From: Muribaculaceae bacterium | Lineage (GTDB): Bacteria > Bacteroidota > Bacteroidia > Bacteroidales > Muribaculaceae | DNA: 40,249 bases | Reading direction: 5' to 3' | Assembly: GCA_029061255.1 (NCBI GenBank) | Contig: JAIDSL010000005.1 | Span: 1 to 40,249, forward strand | Shown here: piece by piece, positions 30,816-39,480 of the stretch | Position numbering within the stretch: the first letter of the stretch is position 1 | Layout of the letters: each line of letters starts with the position of its first letter | Position numbers and translations under genes: made by a program | Notes under the pieces: model-generated | The model's input: only the letters and a program-made list of their open reading frames with translations | The model's database searches: none | What the model was told of the DNA's origin: nothing

Positions 30816-32129
30816 ATGAAACGGAAAGATGTGCTTCAAGGAATAATAATGACTATGCAGAGGGAGCTGCCTTTCTCTGTGATAGAGCGTGATCTTCAAT
30901 TGTCTATAGACTCGGAACAGATTGTTACTGTTTCAGGAGTAAGGCGGTGCGGTAAATCATCAATGATGAAAATAGTCGCCAATACATTGCTTGGAAATGG
31001 AATCGACAGGAAAAGAATCTTATGGATAAACTTTGACGATGAACGTCTTTACGGCATGCCTGCTGATGAACTTGATGAAGTGATTCAGGCATATAGGGAG
31101 ATGTTTCCTGATATACCAATCTCAGAACTTTATATTTTCTTTGACGAGATACAGGCAATCGATGGCTGGGAACTTTTTGTGCTTCGTCTTTACAAATCTT
31201 ATTGCAAAAACATCTATATATCTGGAAGTAATGCCAAGATGCTCTCATCGCAGATTGCGACTGCATTAAGAGGATGGCCATTGGAATATCAGGCATTTCC
31301 CTTGGCATTTGATGAATATTTGAGATTTAAAGGAGTGGATGCCTCACAATTCACGGAAGAGGGGAGGGCAAAACTTATTACATATTGTAGGGAATACCTT
31401 CATGCAAGCGCATTTCCGGAAGTAGTTTTGATGGAGGAGAAGTCTCTGCAAATCAGGAAAGTCCAAGGGTATTTCAACACCATGCTTTTCCGTGACCTCA
31501 TCGAGCACTACTCGCTGTCAAGCCCGGAGACTGTACGCTATTTTTTGAAACGACTGATGGCTAATCTCTCAAAACCCACTTCAATAAACGCCATATTCAA
31601 CGACCTGAAATCACAAGGCAAAAGACTGGATAAAAACAAACTGTACGAACTGGCTGATATCGCATGCGACACCTTCATGTTTTTCAAAGTCAACAGATGG
31701 TCGGAATCGTTAATAAAGGAAAATGCAAGATCACCCAAATATTATTTTATAGACAACGGTATGCGAAACGCGGTGATCATGCCTCAGAGTGACGATGACG
31801 GCAAACTGCTTGAAAACGCTGTATTCCTGCATCTCCGACGTCATCTTGACCCGATGAAGAAGATAACTTATTTTAACGAGGATGTGGAATGTGATTTCGT
31901 TGTCCAGCAGGATGAACATATCGAGAAACTGATACAGGTATGTTGGACTCTGGCAGAAAGCAAAACCATGCAGCGCGAAATACGCGGTTTGAAAATAGCT
32001 TCAGATGTTACCGGGTGCAAAGACTGCAGCATAATAACTTTCGATGAAGCAGATGATATAGTGAGCGATGGAATAGAGATCAAGGTTTTGCCTGTCTGGA
32101 AATGGCTGCTTTCCTCGCCTTTTGAATAA
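30816..32129 (+). CDS. AAA ATPase with DUF4143-type C-terminus
   Basis: The 437-aa protein (from ATG 30816; 30849 is also possible) belongs to the AAA_14/DUF4143 group common in Bacteroidetes. Walker A is GVRRCGKS (residues 41-48), and Walker B is in LYIFFDEIQAIDGWE. A sensor-like IYISGSNAKMLSS follows. The C-terminal part has YYFIDNGMRN, LLENAVFLHLRR and ECDFVVQ, the nuclease-like fold typical of DUF4143. The biological role of this group is unknown; association with mobile DNA is suspected. It is preceded by three palindromes and followed 12 bp later by the Fic gene. Confidence 0.92.
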   Translation: MKRKDVLQGIIMTMQRELPFSVIERDLQLSIDSEQIVTVSGVRRCGKSSMMKIVANTLLGNGIDRKRILWINFDDERLYGMPADELDEVIQAYREMFPDIPISELYIFFDEIQAIDGWELFVLRLYKSYCKNIYISGSNAKMLSSQIATALRGWPLEYQAFPLAFDEYLRFKGVDASQFTEEGRAKLITYCREYLHASAFPEVVLMEEKSLQIRKVQGYFNTMLFRDLIEHYSLSSPETVRYFLKRLMANLSKPTSINAIFNDLKSQGKRLDKNKLYELADIACDTFMFFKVNRWSESLIKENARSPKYYFIDNGMRNAVIMPQSDDDGKLLENAVFLHLRRHLDPMKKITYFNEDVECDFVVQQDEHIEKLIQVCWTLAESKTMQREIRGLKIASDVTGCKDCSIITFDEADDIVSDGIEIKVLPVWKWLLSSPFE

Positions 32130-32141
32130 TTCCCCCTTCCG

Positions 32142-33020
32142 ATGAGCGACAAAATTTCAATCAGATTCTACAATAATCGTCCTGTTCGTGCTGTATGGGA
32201 CGATGAAAACAGTAAATGGTGGTTCTCGGTATTGGATATCATAGCGATATTCAATGCCCAGGATGACTATGCCAAGACCCGTAACTACTGGAAATACCTC
32301 AAAACTAAACTTAAAAAGGAAGCTCCTCAGTTGGTTAGTGCCACTAACCAACTGAAATTGACAGCATCTGATGGTAAAAGATATAAATCAGACGCACTTG
32401 ATGCGCAAGGCGTTACGGAACTTGCAAAGCACATGCCCAACAACAAGGCCATGGGATTTCTTGACTGGTTTACATATAGCGAGACCACTATTGATGGCCG
32501 TAGCCGTAAGAAAGCATACGACCTTTTTGAATCAGGACTCCTCAAAAAACTTGAGCCCGGTAGCATCAAGTGTCTTCAACAAATACATGCCTACATATTT
32601 GGAGGTCTTTATGACTTTGCCGGACAGATACGAACAAAAAACATATCTAAAGGTGGGTTCACATTTGCCAATTGCATGCATTTCCCTGCTACATTGCAGA
32701 TGATAGAAAGAATGCCGGAGACCTCATTTGATGAGATAATGGATAAGTATGTGGAGATGAATGTAGCGCATCCCTTCATGGAAGGGAATGGTCGAAGCAC
32801 TCGTATTTGGTTGGATCTAATGCTTAAGCGATCGCTCAGAAAATGTGTCGACTGGAGTCAGATTGACAAAAACGAGTATCTGAATGCCATGCGGGAGAGT
32901 GTAGTAGACCCAATTCACATCAAGACTTTAGTAGAGGCAGCCTTGACAACTCATATCGATGACCGAGAAATGTTCATGAAAGGCATAGATTATTCCTACT
33001 ACTACGAACAAAACGATTAA
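32142..33020 (+). CDS. Bro-N / Fic domain protein
   Basis: The 292-aa protein has an N-terminal Bro-N-like segment (residues 1 to about 105: VRAVWDDENSKWWFSVLDI, RNYWKYLKTKL, ALDAQGVTELAKHM) and a C-terminal Fic domain. The complete catalytic motif HPFMEGNGR is at residues 210-218, so it is likely an active AMP-transferase. FDFAGQ-like YDFAGQIRTKNISKGG is the usual upstream Fic element. Fic proteins modify target proteins and often form toxin-antitoxin systems. No separate antitoxin gene is visible. It lies 12 bp after the ATPase stop, probably on the same mRNA. Confidence 0.92.
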   Translation: MSDKISIRFYNNRPVRAVWDDENSKWWFSVLDIIAIFNAQDDYAKTRNYWKYLKTKLKKEAPQLVSATNQLKLTASDGKRYKSDALDAQGVTELAKHMPNNKAMGFLDWFTYSETTIDGRSRKKAYDLFESGLLKKLEPGSIKCLQQIHAYIFGGLYDFAGQIRTKNISKGGFTFANCMHFPATLQMIERMPETSFDEIMDKYVEMNVAHPFMEGNGRSTRIWLDLMLKRSLRKCVDWSQIDKNEYLNAMRESVVDPIHIKTLVEAALTTHIDDREMFMKGIDYSYYYEQND

Positions 33021-33039
33021 AGGAATATAAATCCTTTTT
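33019..33039. terminator. Terminator at convergent Fic / permease ends
   Basis: AAAGGA (33019-33024) and TCCTTT (33032-33037) pair over 6 bp with a 7-nt loop, followed by TT on the + strand. It overlaps the end of the permease gene. Confidence 0.5.
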
Positions 33040-34145
33040 CAACTCCGTTTACTGTAAGTAATAGCTGCCAAAGCCGAAAAGAAAACTGCGAAAGCAGCTA
33101 TGGCTGTGTATTGTGGCCAGAGGTCGATGATGCCGGCTCCCTTCAGATAGACTGAGCGCATGATCTCAATAAAATAGCGCGGTGGGATGGCGTATGTGAT
33201 ACATTGAGCCCATTCCGGCATCGAACGGATAGGCGTGAATAGACCTCCCATCAATTGGAAGATCATTATGAAAGCAAACATCACAAAGATGCTCTGAAGC
33301 ATCGTCGCTGACTTGTTGGCAATAGCGACTCCAAGTCCTGACATTGTAAGACTGAAGAGAATGGCGACGAGATAAATAGCTCCTAAACTCCCGGTAGGCG
33401 TCAGACCATATACCAACCATCCAATTATCATACCGACAGTCACGACGATGAGTCCGACTATCCAGAAAGGTATCAACTTCGACAACACAAACGCAAAACG
33501 ACTGACAGGAGTCACATTCATAGCCTCAATCGTACCGGATTCCTTCTCGCTGACAAGATTTAAAGCGGGAAGAAATCCGCATATTATGATCAGCAACACC
33601 ACTATAAGGGCGGGAATCATATAGTTGCGGAAATTAAGCGTCGGATTGTAGAGATTGATTACGCTTGTCTCCGGCATCGTCACGGAAATACTATTCTCCG
33701 AACGCCACTGACTGAGGGTCGCCATTGCGGACTGCGAGACGTATTGCGCACCAAGCATACCTTTGGTGGCATTCACCCCATTCGCTTCAATGTCCAACTC
33801 CGCATTTCCGCCCGAGAGATTGCGTGAATAATAAGGAGGTATAGTCAGAATCACATCCGCCTCTCCATTCTCCACGGAAGCCATTGCCTCCCCATGAGTT
33901 CCTACCACGCTCTGAACCGTCAGGTATTCCGATGCGTCGATGTCGGCTATCATCCGGCGTGAAAGCTGACTGTGGTCGTTGTCTACGACTGTCACTCCTA
34001 CATTCTTCACGTCAAGATTAGCCACCAAAGGAAGCACGAGCATCACCATGATTGGCATGGCTATGATAATCTTAGGAATCAGCGGATTGCGTCTCATTAA
34101 CTTTATCTCCTTGATCAAAAGGGCTTTCAATATCCTAATTTTCAT
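33039..34145 (-). CDS. ABC-2 type exporter permease (YhhJ/YbhR-like), second
   Basis: The 368-aa permease starts at ATG 34145 (MKIRILKALLIKEIKLMRRN); ten further in-frame codons upstream fall within a tandem repeat. One N-terminal membrane segment (IIIAMPIMVMLVLPLV) is followed by a large external domain. Five or six more segments follow, with the ABC-2 signature EKESGTIEAMNVTPVSRFAFVLSKLIPF. It pairs with the upstream permease. It is the last gene of the exporter operon. Confidence 0.92.
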   Translation of the reverse strand: MKIRILKALLIKEIKLMRRNPLIPKIIIAMPIMVMLVLPLVANLDVKNVGVTVVDNDHSQLSRRMIADIDASEYLTVQSVVGTHGEAMASVENGEADVILTIPPYYSRNLSGGNAELDIEANGVNATKGMLGAQYVSQSAMATLSQWRSENSISVTMPETSVINLYNPTLNFRNYMIPALIVVLLIIICGFLPALNLVSEKESGTIEAMNVTPVSRFAFVLSKLIPFWIVGLIVVTVGMIIGWLVYGLTPTGSLGAIYLVAILFSLTMSGLGVAIANKSATMLQSIFVMFAFIMIFQLMGGLFTPIRSMPEWAQCITYAIPPRYFIEIMRSVYLKGAGIIDLWPQYTAIAAFAVFFSALAAITYSKRS

Positions 34146-34160
34146 ATTATTCAGCCATAC

Positions 34161-34208
34161 TAAACGATTAAACAATCAAACAATTAAACAATTAAACAAT
34201 TAAACAGA
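34161..34208. repeat. 8-bp tandem repeat between the two permease genes
   Basis: There are six units of TAAACAAT, three exact and three with one or two changes, filling the gap between the permease stop (34210) and the next start (34145). Such arrays can change length by slippage. Confidence 0.85.
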
Positions 34209-34209
34209 A

Positions 34210-35262
34210 TCACCTGGTGGAGGATTTGAATTTTGCAATAGATGCCGCAAGTAATACTGCGGTCATGGCAAGGAGAATCAGAACATCCTTGATGATGTAG
34301 CTGAATGCGAGTTGCTGTACCATAAGCTTGCGCATCGCCTCGATATACCATCGCGCCGGGATGATGTTGGATATCCATTGAAGCACAACCGGCATATTGT
34401 CGACAGGGAATATCATGCCGGATAGCATTATAACTGGGAGCATGAACATCACAGCCGACACTATCAATGCCGTAAGTTGGGTGTCGACAATTGTAGATAC
34501 CATCAGTCCGATGGAAAGCGACAGTATTATATAGAGCAGTGACACCACAATCACACTTACCACACTTGCGGAAACCGGAAGACCAAGAACCGTATATGCC
34601 ATCAGTAGCATCACTGTAAGGATAACGCATGAAAGCAGGAAATACGGCACAAGTTTGCCAAGGATAATAGTCCGGGGCTTTACTGGAGATACAAGCAAAA
34701 GGCTCATGGTCCCTGTCTCCTTCTCTCGCACTATAGAAACTGATGTCATTATCGCGCATATCAATATGAAGATCATTCCGAGAATACCCGGTACGAAATT
34801 ATATGCGCTCTTCAGCTGCGGATTATAGAGCGTATTGGTAAGCACCGTACTCTTCGCCGATGTGCCGTTTGCCACACCCCTGATATATGCTGTGGCAGTC
34901 TGTGCAGTGTTCGTGTTTGATGCATCCACTATAATCTGAGATTTAAGCACCCCCTCTTCGTTCCTGAGGAAAAGGGCTGCATCCGTCTTGCCGGAACGCA
35001 GTAGCGCATCTACATCTTCAGGTGCGGTGAGTCCTTGGAACGTGAAATATTCGTTTACACGCAGACGCTGAAGGATGTCGCGTGTTTCATCGGTATGACG
35101 GTCTACCACTGCCACAACCCTGACATCGTTGACCTCTGTGGATATCGCAAAACCGAAAAGCAGCAAAAGCACTATCGGCATAAGCAATGTTATCACCATC
35201 GTACGCGTATCGCGGACAATGTGTAATGCCTCTTTTCTTATAAGTGAATGGAATATTGACAT
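34210..35262 (-). CDS. ABC-2 type exporter permease, first
   Basis: The 350-aa permease has an N-terminal membrane segment (VITLLMPIVLLLLFGFAIS), an external domain and about five further segments. The EKETGTMSLLLVSPVKPRTIILGKLVPYF signature is present in two parts (EKETGTMSLL, SPVKPRTIILGKLVPYF). It resembles YbhS/YhhJ permeases and, with the other permease and two ATP-binding proteins, forms the membrane part of a drug-type exporter. It is 13 bp before a tandem-repeat spacer. Confidence 0.92.
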   Translation of the reverse strand: MSIFHSLIRKEALHIVRDTRTMVITLLMPIVLLLLFGFAISTEVNDVRVVAVVDRHTDETRDILQRLRVNEYFTFQGLTAPEDVDALLRSGKTDAALFLRNEEGVLKSQIIVDASNTNTAQTATAYIRGVANGTSAKSTVLTNTLYNPQLKSAYNFVPGILGMIFILICAIMTSVSIVREKETGTMSLLLVSPVKPRTIILGKLVPYFLLSCVILTVMLLMAYTVLGLPVSASVVSVIVVSLLYIILSLSIGLMVSTIVDTQLTALIVSAVMFMLPVIMLSGMIFPVDNMPVVLQWISNIIPARWYIEAMRKLMVQQLAFSYIIKDVLILLAMTAVLLAASIAKFKSSTR

Positions 35263-35274
35263 CTATAAGTTTAG

Positions 35275-35328
35275 GAAGTTTAAAGAGTTTAAGAAGTTTA
35301 AAGAGTTAAGGAAGTTTAAAGAGTTTAA
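35275..35328. repeat. 18-bp tandem repeat between ATPase and permease genes
   Basis: Three consecutive copies of GAAGTTTAAAGAGTTTAA (35275, 35293, 35311) show one or two changes in the middle unit, with degenerate flanking units. It lies between the ABC ATPase stop and the permease start. Confidence 0.85.
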
Positions 35329-35351
35329 TAGGTTTAAGATTATATTGGGAC

Positions 35352-36101
35352 TCAGTCGGTTCGTTGGGCAGTTTGGGCTACGATGCGGAACACTTCGTCG
35401 ATCGTAGCCGCATGATATTTTTCCTTTAGGGCAGAAGGAGAGTCAAGGGCACTTATCCGGCCGTCGACCATAATTGAAATGCGGTTGCAGTATTCTGCTT
35501 CGTCAAGATAATGTGTTGTCACAAAGACTGTCATGCCCTCGGAAGATGCCTTGTAGATGAGTTCCCAAAACTTACGGCGGGTCACAGGATCGACACCACC
35601 GGTTGGCTCGTCAAGAAATACGACTTCCGGCTTGTGGATAGTGGCTACTGCAAATGCAAGCTTCTGTCTCCAGCCCACTGGAATATCCTTCACAAAGGCA
35701 CGCCGCATATCCTCCATGCCGAGTTCAGCGAACAACCGTCCGGATGCCTCCCTTATTTCCTTGGAGCTCATACCATAGATTGTGGAGAATAGACTTATAT
35801 TTTCCTCTACAGTCAGCCCTGAATAAAGAGAAAACTTCTGGCTCATATAGCCGATTCTATGCTTGATTGCTTCAGCCTGGGTTATGATGTCGCATCCGGC
35901 AACGTGGCCGTTGCCTGCAGTTGGAACGCTGAGGCCGCAGAGCATACGCATGGCAGTCGTCTTCCCCGCTCCGTTGGCACCTAAGAATCCGAATATCTCT
36001 CCCTTGGCTACATCAAACGATATATGGTCAACGGCTATAAACGATCCGAAGCATTTGGTAAGATTCCTTACCGATATGGCCTTGTCTTTATAGTAATGCA
36101 T
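35352..36101 (-). CDS. ABC transporter ATP-binding protein, second
   Basis: The 249-aa nucleotide-binding domain has Walker A GANGAGKTT (residues 41-49) and Walker B VVFLDEPTGGVDP, with the switch His in VFVTTHYLDEAE. The usual LSGGQ signature is replaced by PVGWRQKLAFA, a form seen in YbhF-like exporters. It partners with the second ATP-binding protein and the two permeases. Its start codon is the first unit of a 7-bp tandem repeat. Confidence 0.93.
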   Translation of the reverse strand: MHYYKDKAISVRNLTKCFGSFIAVDHISFDVAKGEIFGFLGANGAGKTTAMRMLCGLSVPTAGNGHVAGCDIITQAEAIKHRIGYMSQKFSLYSGLTVEENISLFSTIYGMSSKEIREASGRLFAELGMEDMRRAFVKDIPVGWRQKLAFAVATIHKPEVVFLDEPTGGVDPVTRRKFWELIYKASSEGMTVFVTTHYLDEAEYCNRISIMVDGRISALDSPSALKEKYHAATIDEVFRIVAQTAQRTD

Positions 36102-36126
36102 AATTCATAATGCATAATGCATAATT
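36099..36126. repeat. 7-bp tandem repeat at an ABC gene start codon
   Basis: Four units, CATAATT-CATAATG-CATAATG-CATAATT, lie on the + strand. On the minus strand each unit carries an ATG; the last is the ATPase start. The in-frame ATG three units upstream runs into a TGA, so only the 36101 start works. Confidence 0.8.
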
Positions 36127-36192
36127 ATCAGTCTCTGAAATTCTGACGAAAATGCATTAGGATAATATGTTTATAATTTTAATAGCTGCTTG

Positions 36193-37098
36193 TCATCGTG
36201 TCAACTTTATGAATAAATCTTCTATATCACCTTTAGCCGGGTAAACCTCCACATCATGAAGCCCTTCAAGACGGAGCTTGTCTCTGACTGAAGATGGATT
36301 GAAGCCATTCTTTCCCACTACATGAAGAGTCGCTCCGAATGTATAGCAATCATCAACCTCCGGCAACTGCCTGAGTTTCGTGAGCAGCTCAAACATGCGT
36401 GTAGCTGATGCGTTGTAAAGGTTTTCGTCGAGTCCTGCCACAAGCCCTTCGGGAGTATTGATTTTGAGTATCTTTCCCTTGTCGATAAGAGCTATACGTT
36501 CGCAGCGCGTTGCCTCATCCATATAAGATGTGGAGACGAGTATTGTGATTCCTTTCTCTCTCAATGTAGATAGCATATCCCAAAATTCACTTCTTGAAAC
36601 GGCGTCCACTCCGGTGGTGGGCTCATCGAGAAGCAATATTTCCGGTCTGTGGATCAGTGCACAACTGAGAGCAAGCTTCTGCTTCATTCCACCAGAAAGT
36701 GCTCCTGCCTTTCTGTTCGGAAAACGTTCAAGTTGGGCAAACACAGGAGCGATGATATCGTAGTTATCCTTTATAGAGACTCCGAATAGGGACGCGAAGA
36801 AATGAAGGTTTTCCGACACCGTAAGATCCTGATAAAGCGAGAATCTTTCCGGCATGTAGCCTATAAGCTTGCGCAACTTGACATAGTCTTTCACTGTGTC
36901 AAGACCACAGACGGAAGCCGAGCCTGCATCCGGAGAGGTAAGCGTGGCGAGTATCTTATACAGTGAGCTCTTCCCGGATCCATCAGGCCCGATAAGACCA
37001 AACATTTCTCCTCTCTCCACATTGAAACTGACATCATCGAGAGCCGTCAGATTTCCATAGCGTTTAGTGACGCCTGAGATATCAATGGCGGTATTCAT
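36193..37098 (-). CDS. ABC transporter ATP-binding protein, first
   Basis: The 301-aa protein has Walker A GPDGSGKSS (residues 37-45), signature LSGGMKQKLALS and Walker B ILLLDEPTTGVD. The final ~70 residues (ATRMFELLTKLRQLPEVDDC and on) are an extra C-terminal domain as in YbhF/CcmA-type exporter ATPases. Its start overlaps the HlyD gene stop (ATGA). A 91-bp gap with a 7-bp tandem repeat separates it from the next gene. It powers the exporter. Confidence 0.94.
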   Translation of the reverse strand: MNTAIDISGVTKRYGNLTALDDVSFNVERGEMFGLIGPDGSGKSSLYKILATLTSPDAGSASVCGLDTVKDYVKLRKLIGYMPERFSLYQDLTVSENLHFFASLFGVSIKDNYDIIAPVFAQLERFPNRKAGALSGGMKQKLALSCALIHRPEILLLDEPTTGVDAVSRSEFWDMLSTLREKGITILVSTSYMDEATRCERIALIDKGKILKINTPEGLVAGLDENLYNASATRMFELLTKLRQLPEVDDCYTFGATLHVVGKNGFNPSSVRDKLRLEGLHDVEVYPAKGDIEDLFIKLTR

Positions 37099-37985
37099 AA
37101 CCTCACTTCTCCGTATTGACCCAGTTTCAGCCGTCCGTCGTTCTTCACAGAAATCTTCACGGCATACACAAGGTTTGCGCGGCTATCTTGCGTCTGTATT
37201 GACTTCGGTGTGAACTCACTCTCCTGAGCAATCCACGTAATCGTACCTGGATATTCAAACTGTTCGTCACCTCCAAAATCAGCAATCACTGTCACTTTCT
37301 GTCCTATCTTAATATCAGTGAGTTGTGAGGCTGTGAAATACGACCGCAGATAGATGTCGTTGAGATTAGCCAACTTGCAAAGCGGGCGTCCCGGAGTGGC
37401 AAACTCTCCGGGTTCGGCATATTTTATCAATACGGTCCCGGAAATAGGGGAGTAGACGATGCTTTTTGCTATCTGCTCCTCTATCTGCTCTGCTTGATAT
37501 TGGATGGCTACAGCATTGTCTGAGATTGAACTGCGGTTTTTCCCGAGTGTCGATAGCAGGGCCGTGAGTTGGCTTTTTAGGACCGTCAATTGTGATTGTG
37601 CATCGTCATATTGCTTCTGTGTGGTGGCGCCATCGGCAAGCAGTCGGGCAAAACGTTCACACTCATGCTGTTGATGTGCTATTTGAGATCTTAGTGCGGC
37701 TACTTGTGCGGCGATATCCGGGGAATTGCTTTCCGCTGATTGCCTTTGGCTCTCGATCTGTTTTTGCTGTAGCACCAAGAGAGTGGTGTCAATTACAGCA
37801 ATGTTCTCTCCTTTCGTGACGCTGTCACCTTCCTGAATTGCCATCGACAAGATTTTTCCGGATGTTTCAGCCGAAATGGTGACAGTGGTAGCTTCAAAAA
37901 TGCCCGTTGCGTCATATTCAAGTGTCTTCTTGCAAGATGCGAAAAGCAATGCAAATATGGCGATGGAAAGTGTGTATGGTTTCAT
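37095..37985 (-). CDS. HlyD-family membrane fusion lipoprotein
   Basis: The 296-aa periplasmic adaptor has a lipoprotein signal (FASC, Cys18). The biotinyl-lipoyl-like halves TVTISAETSGKILSMAIQEG and YSPISGTVLIKYAEPGE flank a coiled-coil hairpin (residues ~70-160, Gln/Ser rich). A barrel segment IGQKVTVIADFGG follows. It resembles YbhG and links the inner-membrane ABC pump to the TolC-like channel. It overlaps both neighbours by 4 bp, so translation is coupled. Confidence 0.94.
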   Translation of the reverse strand: MKPYTLSIAIFALLFASCKKTLEYDATGIFEATTVTISAETSGKILSMAIQEGDSVTKGENIAVIDTTLLVLQQKQIESQRQSAESNSPDIAAQVAALRSQIAHQQHECERFARLLADGATTQKQYDDAQSQLTVLKSQLTALLSTLGKNRSSISDNAVAIQYQAEQIEEQIAKSIVYSPISGTVLIKYAEPGEFATPGRPLCKLANLNDIYLRSYFTASQLTDIKIGQKVTVIADFGGDEQFEYPGTITWIAQESEFTPKSIQTQDSRANLVYAVKISVKNDGRLKLGQYGEVRL

Positions 37986-39262
37986 TGGTTTAGAGTGTAT
38001 TTAAGATTGTAAATTTCTTTTATAAACTGAATTTCGTGAAGCCGGGCGTTGAGTTGAGCTATGTTTTCATCTGATATTTTGGTGAGAAGGGCAGTCGCGT
38101 CGATTATTCCGTTGGCAAGTTGCGATTCGGCTGCCCGTCTTACGTTTCCACGAAGCTGAATTATGCGGGCATCATCCTTCATCGCATCCCTCAGCCCTTG
38201 AATAGCTTCTTTCTGCGATGCTGATTGAATCTCATTGTTGAATAAAAACAGCTCCTTATCAGCCTCGATTTCCTGCGCCTTAACAACAGTTTGGCTATGG
38301 GTATTTTTCTTTGAGTAGAACGAATCTATATTCCATGATGCCTTTATCCCGGCAAGGATATTGAAAGATAGGTTATGATTCATCATGCTCTTGAAGTAAT
38401 CAAAGCCGGGATAGCCATAATAAGCTTGCGCAAAAAATCCTATTTTGGGCATAAGTGAAGTGTCTGTCAATCGTTGCATTGTCTCATTAGCTTTAAGTCG
38501 CTGCTCAAAAAGTCTCAATTCCGGTCTGTTGTTTTCATTCGTAGTCGGTATTTCAGCTGATGGCCTTTCCAGCTTCATCCCATTGATTGTCTCTCCAATG
38601 AAGAGCTCCAGCACATCCCGATATCCTTCTGCAGCACTTTTTGCTTGAGCTACATTCTGTTTCAAAGCCAAAGCTTGTGCCTCAACCATATCTGCGTCGC
38701 ATTGCATAGCGACTCCATTTCTGACTTTCGACTGAATTTGCTCGAGATTCTTTTGAAGAAGATTGTATGTGATCTCGCTTTGCTCTATCTGTTCTTCGAT
38801 AAGGAGAATGGCAAAGAATACAGATTCAACCCTTTGTCTCAGTGCGTACATCTCTACATCCAGCGCAGATTTGTTGACAGCTTCCTGGGCGCGAGTCATC
38901 TCACGGCGAGATTTTGAGGAGCCTCCATCCCAAATGTTTTGGGATACATCGACTCCTATCTTATACTGTACTTTGCCAAGTCCTTTCATCGACTGCCCCA
39001 TCTGGTCAAGCATGCCGGTAAGCGTCTTAGGAAAAGATGGCACAACGTTCTGTCCTGTGACCTGTCCATATACCCCAATCCGTGGCAGCCATGAGTTATT
39101 GATCTCGGCGAGGTCAATATCCATAGATGTCTGAAGCAACCCATATTTGCTGATCAGCGGATAATTAGCCTCTGCCTTCGTCAAGCATTCCTCAATAGTG
39201 ACTTGAGCTTTTAAGCTTAATGCCCAAACCGCTCCAAGTATAATCAAAATAATCTTCTTCAT
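37982..39262 (-). CDS. TolC-family outer membrane efflux protein
   Basis: The 426-aa protein has a signal peptide (MKKIILIILGAVWALSLKAQ) and two TolC-type repeats with long helices (LLQKNLEQIQSKVRNGVAMQ, RAAESQLANGIIDATALLTK). The family's usual start, VTIEECLTKAEANYPLI, is present. It provides the outer-membrane channel of the exporter. Its stop overlaps the HlyD start, and a dispersed repeat lies between it and tetR upstream. Confidence 0.94.
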   Translation of the reverse strand: MKKIILIILGAVWALSLKAQVTIEECLTKAEANYPLISKYGLLQTSMDIDLAEINNSWLPRIGVYGQVTGQNVVPSFPKTLTGMLDQMGQSMKGLGKVQYKIGVDVSQNIWDGGSSKSRREMTRAQEAVNKSALDVEMYALRQRVESVFFAILLIEEQIEQSEITYNLLQKNLEQIQSKVRNGVAMQCDADMVEAQALALKQNVAQAKSAAEGYRDVLELFIGETINGMKLERPSAEIPTTNENNRPELRLFEQRLKANETMQRLTDTSLMPKIGFFAQAYYGYPGFDYFKSMMNHNLSFNILAGIKASWNIDSFYSKKNTHSQTVVKAQEIEADKELFLFNNEIQSASQKEAIQGLRDAMKDDARIIQLRGNVRRAAESQLANGIIDATALLTKISDENIAQLNARLHEIQFIKEIYNLKYTLNQ

Positions 39263-39339
39263 AAATAACTAAATAATTTAAGTTTCGCTTTTTCTTGCAG
39301 ATAGATTCGCAATTCCTTAGCGCAGGAACTGCGCTTGTG

Positions 39340-39480
39340 CTCTGCGAGCTCCGGCGAGGCATAGCAGCCCGTGATCTTAGCGTGCTCGCCACAACCGCGA
39401 CGCGAAGCTTCCCTATGTACTGAAACTCTGCGTCTCTGCGTACTTTGCGTGAGAATTTTAGAGCTTGCGAAAGTTGAGTA
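39340..39480 (+). repeat. Dispersed ~140-bp repeat, copy C
   Basis: Block order is as in copies A and B (GCTCCGG, CACAACCGCG, CGAAGCTTCCC, ACTTTGCGTGAG, GAGCTTGCGAAAGTTGAG). It fills the tetR-tolC gap and runs ~23 bp into the 3' end of tetR, supplying its last codons and stop. Confidence 0.75.
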
